Shown here: piece after piece, positions 52,717 to 60,030 of the stretch
How the letters are laid out: every line of letters begins with the position of its first letter
Position numbering within the stretch: the first letter of the stretch is position 1
Origin: an uncultured Lachnospiraceae bacterium
GTDB lineage: Bacteria > Bacillota > Clostridia > Lachnospirales > Lachnospiraceae
Assembly (NCBI GenBank): GCA_902801415.1
Contig: CADCIK010000001.1
Span: forward strand, 62,001-126,000
Reading direction: 5' to 3'
Length of the DNA stretch: 64,000 bases
Notes under the pieces: model-generated
The model's database searches: none
Seen by the model: the letters and a program-made list of their open reading frames with translations, nothing else
Told to the model about the DNA's origin: nothing
Made by a program: the position numbers and the translations under genes

Positions 52717-52725
52717 ATTATAGCA
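52717..52725 (-). promoter_or_regulatory. Extended -10 promoter of the ispF-sigH operon
   Basis: The minus strand reads TGCTATAAT, a perfect extended -10, about 50 bases before the ispF ATG. The -35 region (TGGACG at 17 bases) is poor. Confidence 0.6.
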
Positions 52726-52757
52726 TTCTGTACTAAAAGCGTCCACATCATAGGGGC

Positions 52758-52792
52758 AAAAAAGAGAGCGGATCAGTTAATCTGATCCGCTC
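52758..52792 (-). terminator. Terminator of the hydrogenase gene
   Basis: GAGCGGATCAG (52766-52776) and CTGATCCGCTC (52782-52792) form an 11-base-pair stem, and the minus strand continues TCTTTTTTG. It lies about 80 bases beyond the stop codon. Confidence 0.92.
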
Positions 52793-52869
52793 CCGATGCT
52801 GACTGTTGATCATATCTGACTGATGCATGTAGACGTACAGTCTTCATATATCAGCTGACTTGCATGTGA

Positions 52870-54372
52870 TCACTTATTGATCTCGATGATGCACTCCGGA
52901 TCCATATGTCCGTCACGATACATGGAGAACTTGTCCATAGGATAATCCTTGAGGTTGTCGAGAACCTTTCTGCCGTCTGCTTTCTTGAGAAGGCCTTCTC
53001 TGGCTTTCTTGATCTCCATTTCGCTTCTGTGCTTGGAAGGTCCGCCTACGCAGCCGCCTTCGCAGATCATGCCTTCTACGAAGTCCTCTTTGAGACGGTT
53101 AGCCTTGAGCATTGTCAGCGTGGTCTTGCAATCAAGTCCGCCGGCAACCTTCACATAGGAGATACCGGATGTATCCTGTCCTCTCTCGTGCATGCACTCG
53201 AGAACCGCGTCTGCTACGCCGCCGGAAGTTGCGAAGCGTTTGCCCCAGATCGAGGACTCCTGATAGGAGTTGTCTTCTGCCTTCACTTCAACGCCCTTGG
53301 AGCGCATCAGGGCACGGAACTCACCATAGGTGATGACATAATCCGCATTGCCCGGAATAGTCTTATCAGCCGCCTCAGATTTCTTGGCGATGCAGGGTCC
53401 GAGGAATACGGTGACACAGCCGGGGCGCGTAGCCTTGAGATATCTGGAGATCGCGCACATAGGAGAAACAGTCTGGGAAACATTCTCCGCATACTGCTTC
53501 GGGAAGTGCTTCTTGATCATGTTCATGAATGCCGGGCAGCAGGAAGTGGTCATCTTCTTGCCTTCTTCCTTGGCCTCCGCCCACTCAAGGGACTCATAAG
53601 CTGCCGTCATATCGCCGCCGAGTCCGACCTCGACCATGTCCGCAAATCCCATCTCGATGAATGCCTGCTTGATGGACTTCATTGTGATATCAGGGCCGAA
53701 CTGTCCTTCTGTCGCGGGAGCGACCATAGCGATCACTTCCTTGCCTGCGCGGATATCATTGATAATGCTGACAAGATATGTCTTGGATCCGATCGCGCCG
53801 AAAGGACAGGAGTGGATGCAGTGACCGCACTGGATGCACTTGCCTTCGTCGATCACGCAGATACCGTTGTCATCGTAAGTGATCGCGCCGACAGGACAAG
53901 CCTTCTTGCAGGGACGGACAAGGTGAGCGATCGCGCCGTAAGGGCAGGCCTTCGCGCACATGCCGCACTCTTTGCACTTGTTGGGATCGATATGGGTTCT
54001 TCTCTCACCAATGCTGATCGCGCCGAACTTACAGGAATTGATGCAGGCTTTACCCATGCAGAGACGGCAGTTATCCGTAACAGTATAAGCGGAAAGAGGA
54101 CATTCTTCGCAGGCAGGGCGGATTACCTGAACGATGTTCTCAGACTGAGAGACTCCATCCGGGCACTGCGCCAGGGAGAGGCGGATTCTCTGCTTGACAA
54201 GTTCTCTCTCTTTGTACACACAGCAGCGATACGTTGCCCTGGGACCGGGAATGATCTCATAGACAAGTTTCTCCTTGTGCTCTTCATCCAGCTTGCCATC
54301 CCAGGCCAGTCTGGCAGTCTCTTCCATTATTCTGTGTTTTAGTCTCACGAGGGTAGCATCATTGGTTACCAT
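52870..54372 (-). CDS. Monomeric [FeFe] hydrogenase with multiple ferredoxin-like clusters
   Basis: The 500-residue enzyme probably interconverts protons and H2. After an N-terminal segment come several ferredoxin-type cysteine motifs (CRLCMGKACINSC, CKECGMCAKACP, CIQCGHCIHSCP; about 88-190). The H-cluster domain has TSCCPAF (Cys278-279), FLGPCIAKK (Cys327) and GMICEGGCVGG (Cys437, Cys441). Those motifs differ from the prototype TSCCPxW and MPCxxKK, so I place it in the group B-type, rather than group A, hydrogenases. It is a single-gene unit with AAAGGAG. No maturase (HydE/F/G) is nearby. Physiological direction and partner are unknown. Confidence 0.92.
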   Translation of the reverse strand: MVTNDATLVRLKHRIMEETARLAWDGKLDEEHKEKLVYEIIPGPRATYRCCVYKERELVKQRIRLSLAQCPDGVSQSENIVQVIRPACEECPLSAYTVTDNCRLCMGKACINSCKFGAISIGERRTHIDPNKCKECGMCAKACPYGAIAHLVRPCKKACPVGAITYDDNGICVIDEGKCIQCGHCIHSCPFGAIGSKTYLVSIINDIRAGKEVIAMVAPATEGQFGPDITMKSIKQAFIEMGFADMVEVGLGGDMTAAYESLEWAEAKEEGKKMTTSCCPAFMNMIKKHFPKQYAENVSQTVSPMCAISRYLKATRPGCVTVFLGPCIAKKSEAADKTIPGNADYVITYGEFRALMRSKGVEVKAEDNSYQESSIWGKRFATSGGVADAVLECMHERGQDTSGISYVKVAGGLDCKTTLTMLKANRLKEDFVEGMICEGGCVGGPSKHRSEMEIKKAREGLLKKADGRKVLDNLKDYPMDKFSMYRDGHMDPECIIEINK

Positions 54373-54663
54373 ATTGTTACTCCTTTCAGCAATGCGTTTG
54401 CAATTTCTGAGATTGGATTGCGTTCACAGCCTGCGATCAGCAGTCAAATATTCGTCTGCACAGACCTGACACAATTTTAACTTTTATACTATTGTACCAA
54501 AACAGCTCGTATTTTTATAGAACTTTTATTACTACTTCACACATTTATTGCCTTTTTCCTATATAATACAAGTGTCTTTAGGCGGGGTTGTTTTGAAGGC
54601 CTCCCTGCAGGATCATCGAATTCAATTGCAAACAAGAATAAACAGGTAAGGAGAACGATTATT
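54373..54663. other. Divergent intergenic region hydrogenase / DJ-1 gene
   Basis: This 291-base AT-rich gap holds the divergent upstream regions. On the plus strand TATAAT lies at about 54561-54566 with no good -35. On the minus strand several AT-rich -10-like boxes (TACAAT, TATAAA, TAAAAT) occur at about 54480-54510, none paired with a convincing -35. I see no riboswitch or small gene. Confidence 0.4.
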
Positions 54664-55239
54664 ATGTCTGCTAACGCTTGCGATCACAAAGTTGCACTTT
54701 TTCTCGCCAACGGATGCGAGACCATTGAAGCGCTCACTGTAGCGGATATCCTTTATAGGGCAGGGATCCCCTGCACAAAGGTTTCAGTGAACAGCACGCC
54801 TGTCTTTGTCACTTCCCATAATGTAACTGTTGTCGCTGATACAACGGTAGATCACCTTGACTGGGACAGCTATGACATGCTGGTCCTTCCGGGCGGAATT
54901 CCCGGAACTCCCAATCTTAAGGCCTGCACGCCTCTTATGGAGCAGGTCGCCCGCTTTCACAGGAGCGGTAAGATGATCGCCGCGATCTGTGCCGCTCCTT
55001 CTATCTTTGCGGAACTTGGTCTGCTGAAGGGTATCCGGTCAACCTGTAATCCCAGTGTTGAGAGTATCCTGATCGACGGCGGCGCTGACCTGGTCAGAGA
55101 AAACGCCGTGACAACAGGAAATATCATCACCAGCCGCGCCATGGGCACTGCTATTCCCTTCGCTCTTGCTATCGTTGAACACTATCTGGGCAAAGAGAAA
55201 GCGGACGACCTTGGCAGGAATATTCTCTACTATCAGTAA
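54664..55239 (+). CDS. DJ-1/PfpI family protein
   Basis: The 191-residue protein has the class I glutamine-amidotransferase-like fold of the DJ-1 type. The nucleophile-elbow cysteine is in MIAAICAAPSIFAELG and the acidic residue near the N-terminus is in GCETIEAL. Relatives include YajL, DJ-1 and ThiJ proteins with chaperone, deglycase or cysteine-oxidation-sensing roles, so the exact activity is open. TAAGGAG precedes the start. It is followed 15 bases later by a CBS-domain gene, and both share a terminator. Confidence 0.9.
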   Translation: MSANACDHKVALFLANGCETIEALTVADILYRAGIPCTKVSVNSTPVFVTSHNVTVVADTTVDHLDWDSYDMLVLPGGIPGTPNLKACTPLMEQVARFHRSGKMIAAICAAPSIFAELGLLKGIRSTCNPSVESILIDGGADLVRENAVTTGNIITSRAMGTAIPFALAIVEHYLGKEKADDLGRNILYYQ

Positions 55240-55254
55240 TAGAAAGGCTATTTT

Positions 55255-55680
55255 ATGAATATTCTCTTTTTTCTGACCCCTAAGGTGGAAGTCGGATATG
55301 TCTACAGTTCAGATACTATGGGCCAGGCTATTGATAAGATGCTCAGGTACCAGTTCACTACAGTTCCTGTTCTGAACGAGGTAACGGGCAAATACGAAGG
55401 CACGCTTGCCAATGACGACCTGCTCCGTGAACTGAACAGACATCCCTCTCTCACTATAGCGGCCGCTGCTGATCGTCCTCTCAGATCTGTTTCCAGGCGG
55501 AGAGATTATTCCGCCGTCCGTGCGGACGCAGATATGGAGGACCTTCTGGTCTCTGCCACCTCACAGAATTTTGTTCCCGTTGTCGATGATACCGGCTGTT
55601 TTATCGGGATCATCACAAGAAGGGAAGTCATGCGCTACCTGCGCGACCATATGATGGTGGACGAGAACGAATTTAAATAA
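55255..55680 (+). CDS. CBS-domain pair protein
   Basis: The 141 residues consist almost entirely of a CBS pair (about 1-60 and 85-135), including TTVPVLNEVTGKYEGTL and NFVPVVDDTGCFIGIITR. Such single CBS modules bind adenine nucleotides or c-di-AMP; no effector domain is attached. Pairing with the DJ-1 gene suggests a stress-linked sensor, but no function is shown. Confidence 0.85.
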   Translation: MNILFFLTPKVEVGYVYSSDTMGQAIDKMLRYQFTTVPVLNEVTGKYEGTLANDDLLRELNRHPSLTIAAAADRPLRSVSRRRDYSAVRADADMEDLLVSATSQNFVPVVDDTGCFIGIITRREVMRYLRDHMMVDENEFK

Positions 55681-55690
55681 AATGAATAAA

Positions 55691-55735
55691 AAACAGCTGT
55701 TCAAGCTTTAAGTGCTTTGAACAGCTGTTTTTCTT
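55691..55735. terminator. Bidirectional terminator after the CBS gene
   Basis: AAACAGCTGTTCAAG and its complement CTTTGAACAGCTGTTT form a long stem with one bulged base. The plus strand continues TTCTTT and the minus strand TTTTTTATTC, so it serves both the CBS gene and the metallopeptidase gene. Confidence 0.85.
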
Positions 55736-55781
55736 TGCGTTTTAAATGATGCAGCTCTTGCGCAGGCTGCTGCTCACGGCG

Positions 55782-56531
55782 TCAGATCACACTTTGTAAA
55801 GTGCTGATATATTCATTGGCAAGACCGATCGCGTCTGTCAGTTCCGCCGTCATAAAGCATTCTGCGCAGAATTCGTAGATATTCTCAAATCCGTCCCTGC
55901 ATTTACCGAACAGATTCCGGATCTTCTTATTGTCGATCGCGCCGGTCTCTTCCGAGAGCATATGCCCGATCTCATGAATGACAAGTCTTCGGATGCTCTC
56001 CGAATTCTCCATCATACGGATTGCCTGTACATCGGCAAAATACGGATCCATCACAGACAGTCCATTCTCCGCCTGTGGAACGATTCCCAGCTTATCTCTG
56101 ATCATATTCTCGATCTGCGGCCACGGTACGCCTTCATGAAGCAGTTCAGCCTGCATAGCCAAGGCCTTTTCTGTTAAGTCAGTGTGACCCCAATAATACT
56201 CGATTGCATTGTGGATATCCCTGAAATTGGGCTCATTGGGCATCCTGCGGAGCCTTGCGTGGTTGAACGAGATCGTGAGCATCTGCGCGTTAAAGACCGC
56301 ATTATCTCTGCTCTTTGCGAAATCGCCGTATTTTTCGCCGCGTGCCGGATCTCCCTCTTCTATGCCGAAGTCCCAGACCGCATTGACTTTCAGCTGCGGA
56401 TACTTTCTCAAATAGTACATAATGAGGTTCGCCAGAAAGAGCTGCTGTTCCTCACTGAGTCCGCCTATTTCGGGATCCGTAAAATAAAAGTCTATGTTGC
56501 CTTTGCCGGGCAGGCTTCTCCTGAACTGCAT
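55782..56531 (-). CDS. HEXXH metallopeptidase-like protein of unknown family
   Basis: The 249-residue protein (from MQFRRSLPG) has a zinc-peptidase motif HEIGHMLSEE and, about 30 residues later, CAECF whose Glu could be the third ligand. It lacks a signal peptide and membrane helix, so it is cytoplasmic, not one of the usual secreted proteases. I do not recognise a named family. It follows the AICAR formyltransferase gene; the ATG is three bases after that stop, with no clear ribosome-binding site, so the start is uncertain (a GTG twelve codons upstream is alternative). The purine-gene neighbour does not explain its function. Confidence 0.72.
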   Translation of the reverse strand: MQFRRSLPGKGNIDFYFTDPEIGGLSEEQQLFLANLIMYYLRKYPQLKVNAVWDFGIEEGDPARGEKYGDFAKSRDNAVFNAQMLTISFNHARLRRMPNEPNFRDIHNAIEYYWGHTDLTEKALAMQAELLHEGVPWPQIENMIRDKLGIVPQAENGLSVMDPYFADVQAIRMMENSESIRRLVIHEIGHMLSEETGAIDNKKIRNLFGKCRDGFENIYEFCAECFMTAELTDAIGLANEYISTLQSVI

Positions 56532-56533
56532 GA

Positions 56534-57712
56534 TCAGTGGTGGAAGAGACGGATCCCGGTAAAGCACATGACCATGTTGTGGTCATTGCAGGCCTCGATC
56601 ACGTTGTCATCTCTCACGCTGCCGCCGGGCTGCGCGACATATTTGACACCGCTGCGGAAAGCTCTCTCAATGTTGTCGCCGAAGGGGAAGAATGCGTCAG
56701 AGCCGAGTGTGACGTCTGTATTGCCATCCAGCCATGCTCTCTTCTCTTCTGCTGTGAATACAGCGGGCTTCTCTGTGAAAAGCGCCTGCCACTTGCCGTC
56801 TGCAAGGACATCCATGTAGTCCTCGCCCATGTAGAGATCGATCGCATTGTCTCTGTCTGCTCTGCGGATTCCCTCTTTGAAAGGAAGGCCCAGAACCTGG
56901 GGAGACTGACGCAGATACCAGTTGTCAGCCTTGCTGCCTGCAAGTCTTGTGCAGTGGATCCTGGACTGCTGACCGGCGCCGATACCGATAGCCTGGCCGC
57001 CTTTTACATAGCATACGGAGTTGGACTGCGTGTACTTGAGCGTGATCAGTGCGATCGCCATGTCGTCGCGTGCTGCCTGGGGAAGCTCCTTGTTCTCGGT
57101 CACGATATTCGCGAACAGCGCGTCATCGATCACAAGTTCATTTCTTCCCTGCTCGAATGTCACGCCGAAAACCTGCTTCTTCTCAAGCGCTGCGGGCTTG
57201 TAATCAGGGTTGATCTTGAGGACGCAGTAGTTGCCCTTTTTCTTTTTCTTGAGGATCTCAAGTGCTTCCGGCTCGTAGTCGGGAGCGATGATACCATCGG
57301 ATACTTCTCTGGATACCAGCTTGGCCGTGCATACGTCGCAGGTATCGGAAAGAGAAATGAAATCACCGAAGGAAGACATTCTGTCCGCGCCGCGGGCACG
57401 TGCATAAGCGCTTCCCATGGGAGTGAGCTCGCCCATATCCTCGACCCAGTAGATCTTCTTCTCTACTTCAGAAAGAGGAAGACCGATTGCTGCGCCTGCG
57501 GGGGAAACGTGCTTGAAAGAAGTAGCTGCTACTTTTCCGGTCGCTTTCTTGAGCTCGCTGACCAGCTGCCAGCCGTTAAACGCGTCGAGAAGGTTGATAT
57601 AGCCGGGTCTTCCGCAAAGTACTTCGATCGGAAGGTCGGAGCCGTCCTCCATGTAAATGCGGGAAGGCTTCTGATTGGGGTTGCATCCGTACTTAAGTTC
57701 CATTTCTTTCAT
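56534..57712 (-). CDS. Stand-alone AICAR formyltransferase (PurH C-terminal-domain type)
   Basis: The enzyme formylates AICAR to FAICAR with 10-formyl-THF. The 392-residue protein matches only the formyltransferase part of PurH (LKYGCNPNQKPSRIY, LPLSEVEKKIYWVEDM-type segments, KHVSPAGAAIGLPL with its Lys-His-catalytic His). It lacks the N-terminal cyclohydrolase domain. I start it at MKEMELKYG, with AAGGAG 12 bases upstream; the longer GTG start overlaps the preceding gene by four bases and has no ribosome-binding site. IMP cyclohydrolase is provided by the preceding gene. Confidence 0.93.
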   Translation of the reverse strand: MKEMELKYGCNPNQKPSRIYMEDGSDLPIEVLCGRPGYINLLDAFNGWQLVSELKKATGKVAATSFKHVSPAGAAIGLPLSEVEKKIYWVEDMGELTPMGSAYARARGADRMSSFGDFISLSDTCDVCTAKLVSREVSDGIIAPDYEPEALEILKKKKKGNYCVLKINPDYKPAALEKKQVFGVTFEQGRNELVIDDALFANIVTENKELPQAARDDMAIALITLKYTQSNSVCYVKGGQAIGIGAGQQSRIHCTRLAGSKADNWYLRQSPQVLGLPFKEGIRRADRDNAIDLYMGEDYMDVLADGKWQALFTEKPAVFTAEEKRAWLDGNTDVTLGSDAFFPFGDNIERAFRSGVKYVAQPGGSVRDDNVIEACNDHNMVMCFTGIRLFHH

Positions 57713-57732
57713 ATCTTTTCGTATCTCCTTGC

Positions 57733-58452
57733 TCACTGATTCTTGTTAACGATCCTTGTCTCGTACTCGCCGCTTGCGATGTCAATAAAGCGAACAAACA
57801 GAGACACCTTGTTATCCTCGTTCAGAGCTGTCCACACGCGGTTGGTAAACACGTCGATATCAGCGGTGAAATCATCACTGAGTTCAAGCGCTCTGGGCTC
57901 TCCCTCAAAGCTGGGAAGCGGGTTTCCGTCGCCCATATATGTGGAAATAAAGCGTCCCTCGGCTGCCTTGGGATTCTCATACGCGAATGTGTAGCGCAGG
58001 CAGGAGGAAGGATCTCCCTGATCGCTCTTCAAAATAGACATAGCGTAGCTGTATTTGCCCTTTTCTACGTGCATAACGCCGGAAATACGGGGTGTGTAGT
58101 TGGGAGCATCGGGCTCAAATTCTCTGCTGCGAAGAGCCTGTTCAAATGTATACTGCTTGTCAAGTCCCTCGTAGATCGTATCCGTCTGGTCGCCGTTTGT
58201 TACGATCGTCTTGTTGCCATATACGCGAACAGGCGCGTAGATGATCAGGCTGGGATCTTCCATCTTGGAAGGGTCAAAAGCCTGTGTGCGGATACCTTCT
58301 CCGTCCTCTACGAAGACGCGGTTTCTGCTGTTGACGCTTCTTCCCATGATAAAGTAAGCGGTCACTGCCTTGGCTCCGTCAGCGCTTCTGCCGATCATGA
58401 TGCCGCGGCCGGGGTAACTGGTCTCTCTCAGAATTTTCTCAAAATCTGCCAT
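57733..58452 (-). CDS. IMP cyclohydrolase (PurO type)
   Basis: This enzyme closes FAICAR to IMP, the last step of purine synthesis. The 239-residue protein starts at MADFEKILRET (GGAGAGGAAG upstream) and contains GRGIMIGRSADGAKAV, YFIMGRSVNSRNRVF and NRVWTALNE, matching the archaeal/clostridial PurO family, not the PurH N-domain. It is the first gene of the purine pair. Confidence 0.9.
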   Translation of the reverse strand: MADFEKILRETSYPGRGIMIGRSADGAKAVTAYFIMGRSVNSRNRVFVEDGEGIRTQAFDPSKMEDPSLIIYAPVRVYGNKTIVTNGDQTDTIYEGLDKQYTFEQALRSREFEPDAPNYTPRISGVMHVEKGKYSYAMSILKSDQGDPSSCLRYTFAYENPKAAEGRFISTYMGDGNPLPSFEGEPRALELSDDFTADIDVFTNRVWTALNEDNKVSLFVRFIDIASGEYETRIVNKNQ

Positions 58453-58483
58453 TACGTCTCTTCCTCTCCTTGGTTGATTCAGG

Positions 58484-58502
58484 GCAGATCCGACGGATCT
58501 GC
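58484..58502 (-). promoter_or_regulatory. Perfect hairpin in the IMP cyclohydrolase leader
   Basis: GCAGATCCG and CGGATCTGC are perfect complements with a one-base centre, forming a strong stem about 30 bases before the ATG. No T-tract follows, and it does not match the purine riboswitch. It may be a binding site or stabilise the mRNA. Confidence 0.5.
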
Positions 58503-58559
58503 GCCAATAAAGCGGTTGACTGCTGCAAGTTTTTGATTCTTCTACATCAGTGCACAAGT

Positions 58560-58588
58560 ATCATAAAGCAACTTTGCGCAAAGCGCAA
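58560..58588 (-). promoter_or_regulatory. Promoter of the IMP cyclohydrolase gene with an overlapping inverted repeat
   Basis: On the minus strand TTGCGC (58583-58588), 17 bases and TATGAT (58560-58565) form a fair promoter. TTGCGC-AAA-GCGCAA (58574-58588) is a perfect inverted repeat that contains the -35 box, an operator-like layout. Confidence 0.5.
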
Positions 58589-58656
58589 TATTCCAAATTG
58601 ATAAGCAAATTCAATAATATCCGTATTTTGCCGACAATATGCTGTCAAAATACAGT

Positions 58657-59928
58657 TTAAACCTCCACTTTGCGCTTGCCGCCCAGGAATGTGGGAAGAG
58701 CATCCTCCCTGCCTTCCTTGATCCAGGTGGCGTATTCAGCGGTCGCAGCAAACATAACATCGCCGGAGGAATTGAGCATGGTCTCCACGCTGTCCTGGAT
58801 CACGCCGATGATGAATCCGACGCCGACGACCTGCATGGCCACGTCGTTGGAGATACCGAACAGTGAGCAGGCCATGGGGATCAGAAGAAGGGATCCGCCG
58901 GCAACGCCGGAAGCGCCGCATGCAGCCAGCGTAGAAAGTATGCTCAGGAACAGAGCTGACGGAATATCCACGTGTACGCCAAGTGTGTTGGCAGCCGCCA
59001 GAGTCATAACTGTGATCGTGATCGCTGCACCGTCCATATTGATGGTCGCGCCGAGAGGAATAGATACAGAATACATATCCTGGTCAAGTCCGAGTTTCTC
59101 GCACAGTTCCATATTGACGGGAATATTGGCCGCGCTGCTTCGAGTAAAGAAGGCAGTAATGCCGCTCTCCCGAAGGCATCTGAATACCAGCGGATAAGGA
59201 TTCCTCTTAAGGAACAGGAAGGCGATGAAAGGATCGATCACAAGCGCGACGAACATCATACAGCCGACAAGAACGACCAGAAGGCGTCCGTAATCTTTAA
59301 AGATCGAGAGACCGTATTCGGAAACCGTGCTGAATACGAGTCCGCAGATTCCGAAAGGCGCAAGATTGATGATCCCCCTGACAGCTGCGGAAACGGCCTC
59401 CGCTGCGTCGCCGAGCATCCTTCTTGTCTCAGGCGCCGCGATCTTCTTAAAGGCCAGTCCCAGCACAGCTGCCCAGAACAGGATTCCAATATAGTCGCCG
59501 TTCACGATTGCGGAGACAGGGTTCTCTACCATCTTGATAAGAAGGTTCTGAAGAACTTCACCCACGTTCTGCGGCACAGAATCGGACTGCGCGGCCTCGC
59601 CCAGTCTCATTGTGACCGGGAACACAAAGCTCGCGACAACGGCCGCTGCCGCCGCCAGAAACGTACTGAACATATAGAAGAACAGTACAAGACCGAATTT
59701 ACTGTCCAGTTTGCTCTGTCCGTTACTCAGGGCGCTGATGATCAGCACAAATACAAGAACAGGTGCCACTGCGCGGAGTGCACCGACGAACATGCTTCCA
59801 AAGATTCCGATCCAGGTCCAGCCGTTCATGGTTCTCCCGAGGATCGCGCCTGCCACAAGGCCGATCACGATCCGGATGATCAGGCTGGTTTCCGTATATT
59901 TTTTGACAACGCTTTTTAAGAATTCCAT
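58657..59928 (-). CDS. sstT: Sodium:dicarboxylate-type symporter, SstT (Ser/Thr transporter) family
   Basis: The 423-residue membrane protein belongs to the DAACS family. It has two hairpin loops and the sodium/substrate sequence IPLGATINMDGAAITI; the close likeness to SstT (NIPVNMELCEKLGLD, ACGASGVAGGSLLLIP) points to sodium-driven serine/threonine uptake. It has its own extended -10 promoter; the 5' neighbour upstream is the amidase fusion gene. Substrate is inferred from the subfamily. Confidence 0.9.
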   Translation of the reverse strand: MEFLKSVVKKYTETSLIIRIVIGLVAGAILGRTMNGWTWIGIFGSMFVGALRAVAPVLVFVLIISALSNGQSKLDSKFGLVLFFYMFSTFLAAAAAVVASFVFPVTMRLGEAAQSDSVPQNVGEVLQNLLIKMVENPVSAIVNGDYIGILFWAAVLGLAFKKIAAPETRRMLGDAAEAVSAAVRGIINLAPFGICGLVFSTVSEYGLSIFKDYGRLLVVLVGCMMFVALVIDPFIAFLFLKRNPYPLVFRCLRESGITAFFTRSSAANIPVNMELCEKLGLDQDMYSVSIPLGATINMDGAAITITVMTLAAANTLGVHVDIPSALFLSILSTLAACGASGVAGGSLLLIPMACSLFGISNDVAMQVVGVGFIIGVIQDSVETMLNSSGDVMFAATAEYATWIKEGREDALPTFLGGKRKVEV

Positions 59929-59976
59929 ATGCTTCCCCCTCTGACTTCATGTAATAGTATTTTAAAGCGATGCTTC

Positions 59977-59985
59977 ATTATAGCA
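59977..59985 (-). promoter_or_regulatory. Extended -10 promoter of sstT
   Basis: The minus strand reads TGCTATAAT about 50 bases before the sstT ATG, the same extended -10 seen before ispF and the PBP gene. A -35 box is not apparent. Confidence 0.6.
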
Positions 59986-60030
59986 TTGAGCCGTCTGATT
60001 TTTCCACCTAAGGTGATCGATGTTTTGACC

